A model generated the notes under the pieces. That model had not been told where the DNA came from. It did not search any database and was given only the letters and a program-made list of their open reading frames with translations. Below, piece by piece: positions 48,811-58,074 of a stretch of 64,000 nt of DNA (positions are counted from its first letter, which is position 1; every line of letters starts with the position of its first letter). Source of the DNA: an uncultured Glaciecola sp. (GTDB lineage Bacteria > Pseudomonadota > Gammaproteobacteria > Enterobacterales > Alteromonadaceae); the NCBI GenBank assembly GCA_905479945.1, contig CAJQOP010000012.1, forward strand, positions 62,001 to 126,000, read 5' to 3'. The position numbers were made by a program, and so were the translations under genes.

Positions 48811-49380
48811 GTGTCAAATACTTCTAAAGATTATGAATCTTTTTCTACCATGCTTTCACAAGAAAGCATCATTGTTGACGCCGCTGAAGTACAAGGCATT
48901 TTATGTGGCATGTTAGCCGGTGGTATGACTGCTAACGACCAATCTTGGATTGAAGCGTTGAGTGATGTTGTTAATCAGGGCGATGGCTTTAGTGGCGTCG
49001 CAAAATCGGAGATTGTGAGTTTATTTAATGAAATTTGTCAGCAGTATGTTGACCCAGAATTTGCATTAGCTCTTTGCTTGCCCGACGATGCTTCTCCTAT
49101 TAATGAGAGAGGTACTGCACTATTGGGTTGGGTTAATGGGTTTTTGTTAGGCTTTGGATTACATCAAGCTGACTTAACGGGCTGTTCAGCTGATGTTAAA
49201 GAAGCACTCGAAGACTTCACCGAAATAGCTCGCATGGATGAGGAGATGAGCGAAGACGAAGAGTCAGAGCAGGCCTTGTTCGAAGTGATGGAATACGTTC
49301 GAATTACAGCGATGCTATGCTTCAATGAGTTGGGTAAATCACCCTTAGAATCTGAAAGTAAGACTAATTCAGTACATTAA
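48811..49380 (+). CDS. ygfB: UPF0149 / YgfB family protein
   Basis: 189 residues from a GTG at 48811, with AAGGA seven bases upstream. An in-frame ATG at 48673 would add 46 residues that no family member has and would overlap the RNA promoter region. Family pattern: VQGILCGMLAGG near residue 29, LALCLPDD near residue 89, LLGWVNGFLLGFGLHQ near residue 107, and FEVMEYVRITAMLCF at the end. YgfB-type proteins are acidic and all-helical with poorly known function. It leads the ygfB-pepP-ubiH-ubiI block. Confidence 0.93.
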   Translation: MSNTSKDYESFSTMLSQESIIVDAAEVQGILCGMLAGGMTANDQSWIEALSDVVNQGDGFSGVAKSEIVSLFNEICQQYVDPEFALALCLPDDASPINERGTALLGWVNGFLLGFGLHQADLTGCSADVKEALEDFTEIARMDEEMSEDEESEQALFEVMEYVRITAMLCFNELGKSPLESESKTNSVH

Positions 49381-49533
49381 GCGTAATAGTTAACATACAC
49401 ATATTGTTATTTCGAAATTTATACGGAATTGTCGATTCAGCTATATTGGCATACACCACGTTGCCCCGATGAATGGTAAATGCACGTTTGCAACACACTA
49501 CTTGGTTTTTAAGTGAAGGATTAACTACTCATA

Positions 49534-50847
49534 ATGACAATTTCTGTTTCTGAATACGAACAACGTCGAACTCGACTTTTATCTCAATGTGAACCAAACA
49601 GTATCTGTATTATTGCAGCACATAGTTTAGTCACCAGAAGCAACGACACTGAATACGTCTTTCGTCAAAATAGCGACTTTTGGTATTTAACAGGCTTCAA
49701 TGAGCCTGATGCCTTTTTGATTTTGTCTAACAGCCCTAGAGCTAAAGCGTCATCAATAATATTTGTTCAACCTAGCGACCCACATGCAGAAATTTGGCAT
49801 GGAAGACGTTTGGGTGTCAGCGAGGCGGCAGATAAACTCGGTATTGATGCCGCGCTTGATGTTGACGATATTGATGAGCACCTCACTGAATTGATTGATG
49901 GTCATGTTCATCTATACTTCTCTTTTGATGCTGAACCTCGTGTTGAGTCAATAATTAATATGTCACTGGCAGAGTGCCGCAACGCGCCGAAGCAAGCTAA
50001 ATTAGCACCTTCAACAACACATGATATTCAACCTTTATTACATGCTATGCGTTTAATTAAGTCCGAGGCTGAAGTAAAGGTCATGCAGCAAGCCGCTGAT
50101 ATTTCGGCAATGGCACACGTGCGTGCAATGTTATTTAGTCAAGCGGGCAAGTTTGAGTATCAACTAGAAGCTGAAATTCATCATGAATTTGCTATGCAAG
50201 GAGCTCGAAACCCAGCCTACGGCACCATAGTAGGAAGCGGCGAAAACGCGTGTATTTTGCACTACACTGAAAATGCAGATGAATTGACGGAAGGAGACTT
50301 GGTACTCATTGATGCGGGTTGCGAATTAACAGGCTATGCAGCTGATATCACACGCACATTTCCTGTGACAGGCCGCTTCAGTGATGTTCAAAAAGAACTC
50401 TATCAACTCGTTCTTGATTCTCAGAAGGCTGCATTGAAATTACTCGTGCCGGGAAATACGATTTCACAAGCTATGCAAGCTTGTGTGCGAGTGATTGTTG
50501 AGGGGCTGCTTGAACTTGGCATACTAAATGGTTCAGTAGAGGCGAATATTGAACAAGAAACCTGGCGCAAATATTTCATGCATGGTTTAGGGCATTGGTT
50601 AGGCTTAGATGTGCATGATGTTGGGATTTATAAAATTAATGGTAATGATCGTCCTCTTGAAATTGGTATGGTTATGACCGTTGAGCCCGGTTTATATATT
50701 CCCAAAACTGCCAATGTTGTTGAGAAATTTAAGGGTATTGGGATCAGAATTGAAGACGATATTGTGATTACTCAAGAAGGTAACCATGTTCTCACTAGCA
50801 AGGTACCCAAAGAAATCAGTGAAATTGAATCGTTGATGGCGAACTAA
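49534..50847 (+). CDS. pepP: Xaa-Pro aminopeptidase PepP
   Basis: 437 residues (E. coli 441). An N-terminal creatinase-like domain begins with the family block NSDFWYLTGFNEPDA near residue 46. The pita-bread catalytic domain has the metal ligands in DAGCELTGYAADITRTFPV (two Asp), HGLGHWLGLDVHD (His), TVEPGLYIP and GIRIEDDI (two Glu). Releases N-terminal residues preceding proline. It abuts ubiH with no gap, the conserved order. Confidence 0.97.
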   Translation: MTISVSEYEQRRTRLLSQCEPNSICIIAAHSLVTRSNDTEYVFRQNSDFWYLTGFNEPDAFLILSNSPRAKASSIIFVQPSDPHAEIWHGRRLGVSEAADKLGIDAALDVDDIDEHLTELIDGHVHLYFSFDAEPRVESIINMSLAECRNAPKQAKLAPSTTHDIQPLLHAMRLIKSEAEVKVMQQAADISAMAHVRAMLFSQAGKFEYQLEAEIHHEFAMQGARNPAYGTIVGSGENACILHYTENADELTEGDLVLIDAGCELTGYAADITRTFPVTGRFSDVQKELYQLVLDSQKAALKLLVPGNTISQAMQACVRVIVEGLLELGILNGSVEANIEQETWRKYFMHGLGHWLGLDVHDVGIYKINGNDRPLEIGMVMTVEPGLYIPKTANVVEKFKGIGIRIEDDIVITQEGNHVLTSKVPKEISEIESLMAN

Positions 50848-52242
50848 ATGGTAATTACCGATTACGATATTGTTATTGCCGGAGGCGGTATTGTAGGCTG
50901 TGCCGCGGCTTTAGCTTTGTCGAAAAAGACCGATTACTCGATAGCGGTTATCGAAGCTTTTGAACCCAAAACGGTTGGGCTTCTCGCCGCTGGGCTAGAT
51001 AACGCTGTGCTCAAGGACGCAGAGCACCCGAGTTTTGATGCACGGGTTGTTGCCTTAGCTAGAGAATCCTTTGATCAACTTCAACAGTTTGGCGTTGAGA
51101 TGGTCACACGTGATCAGTCCGGTCAAGTTGACAAAATTAATGTTAGTTTTTGTCCAATAAAGCAAATTCATGTTTCTGATCGCGGTCATTTAGGTCAAGT
51201 GCAAATGCAGCGCAGTAATTATGCGCACAGCAGCTATGAGCACAGCAGCTATGCGCACCGCAGCCATGAGCAATCCAATTATGAGCACAGCAGCAATGAG
51301 AAAAGCTCTATTGATGAAGACTTGGGTTACGTCGTATCGCTTTCTGAGTTAGGAGAGCAGATTTTAAAACAGCTTCAACAAACTGATGTGGATTATTTGT
51401 GTCCTGAAAGTATACAGTCGGTTGATAGGCATTTAGAACACACTGTATTAAGCTTATCTAATTCTGAAATAAGCACTAAACTGGTGTTAATTGCGGAGGG
51501 GGGACAATCACCTTCAAGGCAACTATTCGGTTTAGCAGGTGAAACCACGCAATACGATCAAACCGCAATTATCGCCAATATCATTACTCAATTGCCGCAT
51601 AATAATCGTGCATTTGAACGCTTTACTTCACAGGGGCCAATTGCACTTTTACCGATGCAAACACAGGCAGGGAATCAAATGTCGCTGGTTTGGACCTTAG
51701 ATAGTGAAAAAGCCGACGGGGTTTTGGCCATAGAGGAAACCGCATTTTTGCAAAAACTGCAAAAACTTTTCGGTGATAAATTAGGTTCTTTTAAAGCAGC
51801 GTCGCCCCGATACTCTTATCCACTGTCTTTAATGCAGGTAAAAGACTTCGCAGCGCATCGAGTAATATGTTTGGGTAACGCTGCGCAGAGCTTACACCCG
51901 ATTGCTGGGCAAGGATTTAACTTAGGCGTGAGAGATATTGACGGCCTCCTTGATGTGCTTGCGTCGCAAAGTAATAACAATGACAGTGACAGTGACAATG
52001 ACAATGACAATGACAATGACAATGACAATATTGATCCTGGTTCATTCAAGGTGACTCGAGCATACAAAACTCGACGCGCCAACGACAAGGCCAGTGTTAT
52101 TAATGCCACTGATACTTTGGTAAATGTGTTTTCAAATCAGCATTTCCCTTTGGTTGTAGGTCGGAACTTGAGTTTGATGATGCTAAATCACAATCCGGAA
52201 TTAAAAAACATATTGGCGAGCTTCGCCATGGGAGAGCGTTAG
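50848..52242 (+). CDS. ubiH: 2-octaprenyl-6-methoxyphenol hydroxylase UbiH
   Basis: 464 residues against about 392 in E. coli. An FAD monooxygenase of ubiquinone synthesis: the GxGxxG-type AGGGIVGCAAALAL at residue 10, FDARVVALA near residue 64, and GNAAQSLHPIAGQGFNLGVRDI near residue 346. Two low-complexity inserts account for the extra length. One is a His/Ser/Tyr-rich stretch (about residues 124-153) made of six 15-base repeats. The other is an Asp/Asn stretch (about residues 375-392) made of 6-base repeats. Both fall between conserved blocks, so the fold may survive. The start directly follows the pepP stop. Confidence 0.94.
   Translation: MVITDYDIVIAGGGIVGCAAALALSKKTDYSIAVIEAFEPKTVGLLAAGLDNAVLKDAEHPSFDARVVALARESFDQLQQFGVEMVTRDQSGQVDKINVSFCPIKQIHVSDRGHLGQVQMQRSNYAHSSYEHSSYAHRSHEQSNYEHSSNEKSSIDEDLGYVVSLSELGEQILKQLQQTDVDYLCPESIQSVDRHLEHTVLSLSNSEISTKLVLIAEGGQSPSRQLFGLAGETTQYDQTAIIANIITQLPHNNRAFERFTSQGPIALLPMQTQAGNQMSLVWTLDSEKADGVLAIEETAFLQKLQKLFGDKLGSFKAASPRYSYPLSLMQVKDFAAHRVICLGNAAQSLHPIAGQGFNLGVRDIDGLLDVLASQSNNNDSDSDNDNDNDNDNDNIDPGSFKVTRAYKTRRANDKASVINATDTLVNVFSNQHFPLVVGRNLSLMMLNHNPELKNILASFAMGER
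51219..51308 (+). repeat. 15-bp coding repeat, six copies, in ubiH
   Basis: Units of the form TATGMGCACAGCAGC run in tandem, with the most diverged copies toward the end (CATGAGCAATCCAAT, AATGAGAAAAGCTCT). They encode a five-residue His/Ser/Tyr motif and keep the frame. Confidence 0.88.
51981..52028 (+). repeat. 6-bp coding microsatellite in ubiH
   Basis: GACAGT twice, then GACAAT six times in tandem, ending in an ATT. It encodes an alternating Asp-Ser / Asp-Asn run. Six-base units keep the frame whatever the copy number. Confidence 0.9.
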
Positions 52243-53445
52243 TTGAGCTTGGTTAATGTAGATATTGCTATCGTTGGAGCTGGTATTGCGGGTCAAACAT
52301 TAGCCCTTGCTTTAGCGCAGCATGATTTTTCAATAGCGGTAATTGATGCTAATGAGATATCACAAAATATCGGTAGCGAATTTTCTCCTAGAGTCAGCGC
52401 TATTAGTAAAGCCAGCCAGAGAATATTTGAGCGCCTCGATGCATGGCATAATATTAAGCGAATGCAAGCGTACACCGACATGCAAGTTTGGGAGGATCAA
52501 GCTTTTGGACGCATCGAGTTCTCAGCTAATGACAATAAGGTCGATAACCTTGGTCACATTATCGAGAACAGTTGTCTAACCCAAGCTTTGTTTGAAACGA
52601 TCCAGCAAGTTAAACAAATTCAGTTATTTCCATCACAAAAGATAACGGCGATTAATCGCAGCGATGATCAACAATTCATTAATCTTGAAAACGGCCAAAT
52701 GATTACGGCTAAACTTATCGTGGGCGCTGACGGAGGCAATTCATTCGTGCGCAGAAGTGCTAATTTCGCGCTTACTTTTTGGGACTATGATCATATTGCA
52801 ATCGTTGCTAATGTCAGAACTGAGCTAGCGCATTGCTTGGCCGCACGGCAAGCATTCACGCCAACTGGTCCACTCGCTTTTTTACCACTTTCAGATCCAA
52901 ATGCATGTTCAATTGTGTGGTCGCAAGATACTGCAGAGGCGCAAAGATTGCTTAGCCTTTCTGAAGCTGAATTTTGCAAAGCACTGCAAGTTGCGTTAGA
53001 CAGTCAACTAGGTAAATGTGAGTTATTGAGCAAACGCTTTAATTACCCATTAAAAATGCAGTATGCGAAGCAGTGGGCTGACAATGGCATTGTGCTAGTT
53101 GGAGATGCGGCACATACAATCCATCCATTGGCAGGCCAGGGCGCAAACCTTGGCATATTAGACGTAGCTGCATTGGCTCAAGAGTTAGGCCGTTTAAAAC
53201 AGTCTGGGAAAGCATTTCATACTAAACGAGCCTTGCGACCATATGAGCGCTGGCGAAAAGCTGAAGCAGCAAAAGTAGTGGCAACAATGGAAGGTTTTAA
53301 ACGTTTATTCAGCGGCAGTGATCCTGCGCTAAAGCTAGCTAGAAATGCAGGTTTAGCTGCAGCCAATTCGATATCACCAATTAAACGTTTCTTTATTGAG
53401 CAAGCAGTAGGCAGTGCTGGAAAGTTACCAGATTTAGCTAAGTAA
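52243..53445 (+). CDS. ubiI: Ubiquinone biosynthesis FAD hydroxylase UbiI (VisC)
   Basis: 400 residues from a TTG directly after the ubiH stop, with GGGAG about ten bases upstream. The FAD motif is IVGAGIAGQTLALALAQ near residue 10. FSPRVSAISKASQRIFERL near residue 47 and VLVGDAAHTIHPLAGQGANLGILD near residue 285 are the family's DG/GD motifs. UbiI hydroxylates C5 of the ring. It is a close paralogue of the upstream ubiH; UbiI rather than UbiF is favoured by the gene order pepP-ubiH-visC. Confidence 0.93.
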   Translation: MSLVNVDIAIVGAGIAGQTLALALAQHDFSIAVIDANEISQNIGSEFSPRVSAISKASQRIFERLDAWHNIKRMQAYTDMQVWEDQAFGRIEFSANDNKVDNLGHIIENSCLTQALFETIQQVKQIQLFPSQKITAINRSDDQQFINLENGQMITAKLIVGADGGNSFVRRSANFALTFWDYDHIAIVANVRTELAHCLAARQAFTPTGPLAFLPLSDPNACSIVWSQDTAEAQRLLSLSEAEFCKALQVALDSQLGKCELLSKRFNYPLKMQYAKQWADNGIVLVGDAAHTIHPLAGQGANLGILDVAALAQELGRLKQSGKAFHTKRALRPYERWRKAEAAKVVATMEGFKRLFSGSDPALKLARNAGLAAANSISPIKRFFIEQAVGSAGKLPDLAK

Positions 53446-53591
53446 GCTGTATTGTGCATAAAAACCAAACGTAATCACCATCAGTTAGGTCATCGGGGCC
53501 ACCGAAATTAATTCGAAAGTTAATCGCGATCCACGCTTGGCCCCAGATTTGTTTGGTAATTAGAAATAATGACGACGTAAACACGACGACT

Positions 53592-55187
53592 TTAATTCTG
53601 TTTTGCGCTGTCTACCATTTCTCTTACGTCTTTTAGCAAGGCTTTTGCATCATATACAATACCGTCTTTAATCGTGTAATCGACACCACCTTTACGCGTT
53701 GGTTGATTGTTTTCGTCAAGCTGATAATGCCCTGTGCCATAAAGTACTTTAAAGTTACGTAGTGGATTTTCTTTAATAATAACCATATCGGCTAACTTAC
53801 CAATGCTAATTGACCCAATCTGGTCTTCCATCCCCAGAGCTTCGGCACCATTTAAGGTAGCAGATTGAATAACTTCGTAAGGATTAAAACCAGCTTCACG
53901 CAGCAATTCTAATTCGCTAATGTAGCCAAAACCGTAGATTTTGTAGATATAGCCTGAGTCAGATCCTGTTGTAACGCGTCCCCCATGATTTTTGTAGTCG
54001 TTTAAAAACTGCATCCATAATCTATAGTTTTCTTTCCAAGAAATTTCTTCATCAGTGGTCCAATCAAACCAGTAGGAACCATGCGCATAGCGGCTAGGTT
54101 TGAAGAACTCCCATAACGTAGGCAATGTATATTCTGCATGCCAATCAGCGTTGCGTTCGCGCATTAAGTCGCGACTGGCTTGATAAATTGTCATTGTGGG
54201 GTTAATGGTAAAATCAAGCTCAATTAATTCATCTCGTACTGCGTTCCATTTTTCGGAGCCTTTAGGTGCCGCTTGTTTCCAGAGCTTACCCGCTTCCGAG
54301 AATCTATCTTGTTCGTTGTTGTAGTTATAGCTTGCAGGGTAGTTTTGGATGGTTTGCGATTCAAATAAAGCTTCAGGTAAGCCATACCAATGCTCCATAG
54401 TGGTAAGACCCAACCTTGCTGAATCAAGCACGTTCAAGCTCATTACGTTCAACTGGGCATGGTGCATCATTGTGCCTAAGTTTTGTTTTTTTGCTTCATC
54501 TAGCGCGGCTTCCATAACTTTGGGAGTGCCGCCAAAAAACTTTATACCCTTAGCACCTTGTTTAGCTGCTTTTTTTATCCAATTTCTTGCTTGCTTAGCA
54601 GTGAAAATAGGCTCGTCGCTACCCATGCCAAAGCCTAAGTAAGGTATAATGCGTGGAGCGACAATAGTGTTTTCTTTACTGCGTTCAACATGGTCTAGTA
54701 CCCAATCCAAACCATTGAAACTACCGGGTTCGCGCACAGTGGTTATGCCGTGACCTAACCATAGTTTGAATACATATTCTGCTGGAATGTTGTCAGCAGA
54801 GCCGCCAATGTGTCCATGCATGTCAATAAATCCCGGCATCACGTAGTAACCTGTTAATACCATTTCCTTGTCGCCATCACGTAATTTAGGGCGCCTATCT
54901 GATTTAATTGGCACGCCAGGATGGCCAACATCAACTATATTAGTAATGCGGTTTTTCTCAATTACGATGTCCACAGGGCCGCGAACAGGCGCGCCCTCAC
55001 CATTTATAATGTTTACAGCGCGCAAAATCAGGCGGTTATAAGGGCCTTCACCTTCATTTGTTTGCTTGTTTGGCGCAGAAGCACCTGGTGCAGATATCGC
55101 CGCAGATGAGACTAGGCTTAAGCTAATGATTATTGTGCTGATTAAGGCTGATTTTTTTGAAAAAATTGACGTGAATTTATTGAACAT
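53592..55187 (-). CDS. Exported amidohydrolase family protein
   Basis: 531 residues. A signal peptide (about 30 residues, ending S-A-A-I-S-A) indicates export. The metal-dependent hydrolase domain has HxH in GFIDMHGHIGG near residue 120, a candidate carboxylated lysine in GIKFFGG, histidines in MMHHAQLN and MEHWYGLP, and the catalytic aspartate in TTGSDSG near residue 398. The closing GSISIGKLADMVII is the composite-domain signature. It resembles imidazolonepropionase-like or prolidase-like amidohydrolases of marine bacteria; the substrate cannot be read. Monocistronic and convergent with ubiI. Confidence 0.85.
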   Translation of the reverse strand: MFNKFTSIFSKKSALISTIIISLSLVSSAAISAPGASAPNKQTNEGEGPYNRLILRAVNIINGEGAPVRGPVDIVIEKNRITNIVDVGHPGVPIKSDRRPKLRDGDKEMVLTGYYVMPGFIDMHGHIGGSADNIPAEYVFKLWLGHGITTVREPGSFNGLDWVLDHVERSKENTIVAPRIIPYLGFGMGSDEPIFTAKQARNWIKKAAKQGAKGIKFFGGTPKVMEAALDEAKKQNLGTMMHHAQLNVMSLNVLDSARLGLTTMEHWYGLPEALFESQTIQNYPASYNYNNEQDRFSEAGKLWKQAAPKGSEKWNAVRDELIELDFTINPTMTIYQASRDLMRERNADWHAEYTLPTLWEFFKPSRYAHGSYWFDWTTDEEISWKENYRLWMQFLNDYKNHGGRVTTGSDSGYIYKIYGFGYISELELLREAGFNPYEVIQSATLNGAEALGMEDQIGSISIGKLADMVIIKENPLRNFKVLYGTGHYQLDENNQPTRKGGVDYTIKDGIVYDAKALLKDVREMVDSAKQN

Positions 55188-55608
55188 GGATCCCTGCCGT
55201 TTTTATTTATTTCCGATATTATACGATTAAAAAGTGAAATGTTCATGAAGCGTTTTCAACAAGCGCCAATAAAAAGCTAAATAGGTGAGGGAAGTTTCAA
55301 TTTCTAGCGATGATAATATGCTTGCACAATTGGCAACAAAATACATTTGGTGGAGCGCTCATTGGGTTTTATCAAGCTGAAGTGTTGCTATGTGAAGACG
55401 TATAACAATTAAACAGATACAATTCAGATTATAGAATAATAGGGCAGATGAAATGAACATAGCTGGTAAATATGCTGCACCATTTGTTGGCGACAATCTT
55501 TATGCCGATGTTTACGAAGTGCACGGGAAACGCAGCTCACAACCAGCATTCAAAGATTGTGTTAACCGCCAGAGATAGAAATGGTAGAGACTTAATAGCA
55601 GACAAAAA
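55188..55608. other. 421-bp gap before the small membrane protein gene
   Basis: AT-rich upstream sequence of the amidohydrolase gene plus one 41-codon ORF at 55453-55578 (listed). No RNA gene or repeat was recognised. Confidence 0.5.
55453..55578 (+). CDS. Possible 41-residue protein or gene remnant
   Basis: An ATG with AGGG about eight bases upstream opens 41 codons (M-N-I-A-G-K-Y-A-A-P-F-V-G-D, with two cysteine-free glycine-rich turns) before TAG. Unlike the surrounding spacer it looks protein-like in composition. No family is recognised. It may be a genuine small gene, or the 5' remnant of a larger lost one. Low certainty. Confidence 0.3.
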   Translation: MNIAGKYAAPFVGDNLYADVYEVHGKRSSQPAFKDCVNRQR

Positions 55609-56124
55609 ATGAGTAGTAATGTGACCCCAGTTAACGTTAGCGTGCCTTTCAATGACAAGCGGCTTTTATTAAAGGCCCTCTCATGCAGTGTCATTTTACT
55701 ATCCTTCCTGTGTTTACTGGTTTTGCTAAAAACACCAGAAAGTAGCCCTTATAAATTGACAGGTTTTACGATCGCTATTGCTTTTTTGGGCCTTTTCTCG
55801 GTCTACTATTGGACATCTTACCTGCATTCAAAACGAAATTATTTACACATTAATGAAAACCGCATATCTTGGGTAAATAAATATCAAAAGGCTAGTGTGA
55901 AATGGTCGTTTATTAGAGAAGTCAATATTGTTGACCTGTCACAAAAATTCGGCCGCTCAAAATATGTTGTGTACGATTTTGTTTTGGATGCGCGTGAATC
56001 TGCACTACCAAGTCCAATGACGTTATATGCCATTGATTACCAAATAACTCATCCTGAGTTGCTAGAGTTAATTGAGCAAGCAGCTAAAAAATATAATTTC
56101 CAAGTGATTCTAGAACGAATTTAG
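55609..56124 (+). CDS. Hypothetical membrane protein with two N-terminal spans
   Basis: 171 residues. Two membrane segments, at about residues 22-42 (ALSCSVILLSFLCLLVLL) and 52-67 (GFTIAIAFLGLFSVYYW), are followed by a soluble C-terminal domain of about 100 residues. It begins NYLHINENRISWVNKYQKASVKWSFIREV, which resembles a bacterial PH-like fold used in small membrane proteins. No signature family is recognised. No strong ribosome site precedes the ATG. It is 53 bases from yceH on the same strand. Confidence 0.7.
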   Translation: MSSNVTPVNVSVPFNDKRLLLKALSCSVILLSFLCLLVLLKTPESSPYKLTGFTIAIAFLGLFSVYYWTSYLHSKRNYLHINENRISWVNKYQKASVKWSFIREVNIVDLSQKFGRSKYVVYDFVLDARESALPSPMTLYAIDYQITHPELLELIEQAAKKYNFQVILERI

Positions 56125-56177
56125 TTTGACTAGATTAAACCGTTTCGTAAATATCCAAACTATTTTAAGGAGCTTTT

Positions 56178-56882
56178 ATGCTCGTACAGCTTACCCAAAT
56201 TGAATGTCGCGTGATTGGCGTTTTGTTAGAAAAAGAAAAGACGACGCCCGATCAGTACCCTTTAACACTTAATGCGCTGACGCTTGGTTGTAATCAAAAA
56301 AGCAATCGCGAACCTGTAATGCAACTAACTGAATCTGAGGTACAAAATACGCTTGATGATCTGCGTGATAAAAACCTCACTTTTGAAGTCAGCGGTTCTG
56401 GTAGCCGTGTATTAAAATACAAGCACCGCTTTTGTAACACAGAGTTTAATAGTTTGAAATTTACCGAACAACAAGTGGCTATGATCTGTGTGACCCTATT
56501 GCGCGGTGCTCAAAGCCCTGGGGAATTGAGAACTCGAACTAGTCGGCTGGCTGAATTTGGCAATGTAGAAGATGTAGAGGCGGCACTTTTATCACTTATC
56601 GAGGAAAGTGCTGATCATAGCGGCGAAAAAATAATGGTCAAACTGGCACGTGAGCCAGGAAAAAGAGATTCTCGTTACGCCCATCTATTTAGCGGTGCGC
56701 CATCAATTATGATTGCAAATGAAGCAAACAGTGCAGCGGTATACAAGCATGATTTAAATATTCAGAATGTGAACGATGTGGGGTCGAGTAGCGCGGATAA
56801 AGCTAGAATAGAAAGCTTGGAAATACAGGTAACGGCCTTAACTCAAGAAGTTAGGGCTATCAAGGAAGCACTAGGGCTGTAG
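56178..56882 (+). CDS. yceH: YceH family protein (UPF0502 / DUF480)
   Basis: 234 residues. The opening block RVIGVLLEKEKTTPDQYPLTLNALTLGCNQKSNREPVM (residues 10-47 in pieces) is the DUF480 hallmark. Two winged-helix-like domains follow, with MICVTLLRGAQSPGELRTRTSRL in the second. The end is a short coiled coil (IESLEIQVTALTQEVRAIKEAL). Function is unknown. AAGGAG lies seven bases before the ATG. Confidence 0.92.
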   Translation: MLVQLTQIECRVIGVLLEKEKTTPDQYPLTLNALTLGCNQKSNREPVMQLTESEVQNTLDDLRDKNLTFEVSGSGSRVLKYKHRFCNTEFNSLKFTEQQVAMICVTLLRGAQSPGELRTRTSRLAEFGNVEDVEAALLSLIEESADHSGEKIMVKLAREPGKRDSRYAHLFSGAPSIMIANEANSAAVYKHDLNIQNVNDVGSSSADKARIESLEIQVTALTQEVRAIKEALGL

Positions 56883-56979
56883 TTTACACTAGACTGTTTT
56901 TGAAATTAGTTGGCGTGGGTACCTGCTATCGTTTTTTGGCTATCACCAAGACGCTGTTGTTATAAATAGTTAGGGATCC

Positions 56980-57825
56980 TTAACCAATCCTAGAACGAAT
57001 ATAATCTGCTAAGGTTTTACTTATCTGTGGGTGCTGCGTGTCTTGATTAAACAAACATATTTTGATTTTTCCTAATGGCGGTAATCGCTTATTTTTCAAA
57101 ATATCGAGTTCCGGAGGCACACTGCTTTTGGCTAAAGCGGTAACTCCTAGGCCTTGCTTTATTGCCGCAATGAGGCCGTATAAATCGGCGTTGGTGTAAC
57201 TGATTTTCCAAGCGTTGGTTTGCTGCTTTAGTCGCTGAATAACGCGTGAGCGGTATATACATCCGTCGGGAGCAAGCACTAAAGACAATTTATTGGAATT
57301 TAACGCTTGCTTTGCATCGCCAACCCAAACCAGATCATCTTCTATGAGTAGCTCTCCTTCGATGGGATCTTCAGGGTTTACTAAAGCCAATATAAGATCG
57401 AAATTATTGCGATTTGCGGTGTTAAGTAACTGACGGCTCAGTGCGGAAGTCACGTCTAGTGAAACGTCGGGATAACGGACGTTAAATTCACCTACGATAC
57501 TAGGCAACAAGCGTGAGGCAAACTCGCCGGGGATGCCAAGTCGTAAACGTCCCCGCAGTTGACCATCTTCTACGCGTCTAAAAATGTCATCATTAATAGC
57601 CAGCATCTGTTTGGCTTGGTCATAAAGCCATTGACCGTCAGCATTTGCTTGGTAACGCTGACCTACTTTGTCGAAGAGCTTTTTACCTAATTGCCCTTCT
57701 AGTTTTTTGATTTGTAGGCTAACAGCAGGCTGCGACCGACCCAAAAGCTCGCCAGCCTTGTTATAGCCGCCCAACTCGATGATCGTGACGAAAGTGCGTA
57801 GGTTGTCTAATGATAGTTGTTTCAT
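56980..57825 (-). CDS. LysR family transcriptional regulator
   Basis: 281 residues. An N-terminal winged helix-turn-helix (residues about 3-62: LDNLRTFVTIIELGGYNKAGELLGRSQPAVSLQIKKLE in pieces) is followed by a LysR effector-binding domain. The closest general type is the LrhA/HexA-like group, not GcvA. It is divergent from gcvT with 249 bases between. A three-copy palindromic motif at 57955-57996 in that space could be its operator, so regulation of itself, of gcvT or of both is possible. Effector unknown. Confidence 0.88.
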   Translation of the reverse strand: MKQLSLDNLRTFVTIIELGGYNKAGELLGRSQPAVSLQIKKLEGQLGKKLFDKVGQRYQANADGQWLYDQAKQMLAINDDIFRRVEDGQLRGRLRLGIPGEFASRLLPSIVGEFNVRYPDVSLDVTSALSRQLLNTANRNNFDLILALVNPEDPIEGELLIEDDLVWVGDAKQALNSNKLSLVLAPDGCIYRSRVIQRLKQQTNAWKISYTNADLYGLIAAIKQGLGVTALAKSSVPPELDILKNKRLPPLGKIKICLFNQDTQHPQISKTLADYIRSRIG

Positions 57826-57954
57826 TTTTTTCTCGTTTTGGCGTCGAAGCCACCTATACGCTTCTTGATTGTTGCGAGAAGAATGAGGTTCTTCTACTTT
57901 TCTTCTTAGTGCCTCCTGCTTAACCCTGTGCTCAATATCTAGTTATCAGTAGTT

Positions 57955-57996
57955 TAAATGCATTCTATCGAATACATTTAAAAAGTAAATGTATTC
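57955..57996. promoter_or_regulatory. Three-copy operator-like motif between the LysR gene and gcvT
   Basis: TAAATGCATTC (57955-57965), then its near-inverse GAATACATTTA (57970-57980), then TAAATGTATTC (57986-57996). The last two are a perfect 11-bp inverted repeat around five bases. The first two are an inverted pair with one mismatch around four bases. No glycine riboswitch core is visible in this leader. Confidence 0.6.
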
Positions 57997-58074
57997 ATTA
58001 GCACTTTTAATTAGATATTATTGCTTTCACTTCATATACTCAGTGAATAAATTTCTAAGATGAGATACTTCAAT

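Noticed and set aside
57826-58074. Glycine riboswitch before gcvT
   Set aside because: The conserved aptamer core and tandem arrangement are not visible in this AT-rich leader.
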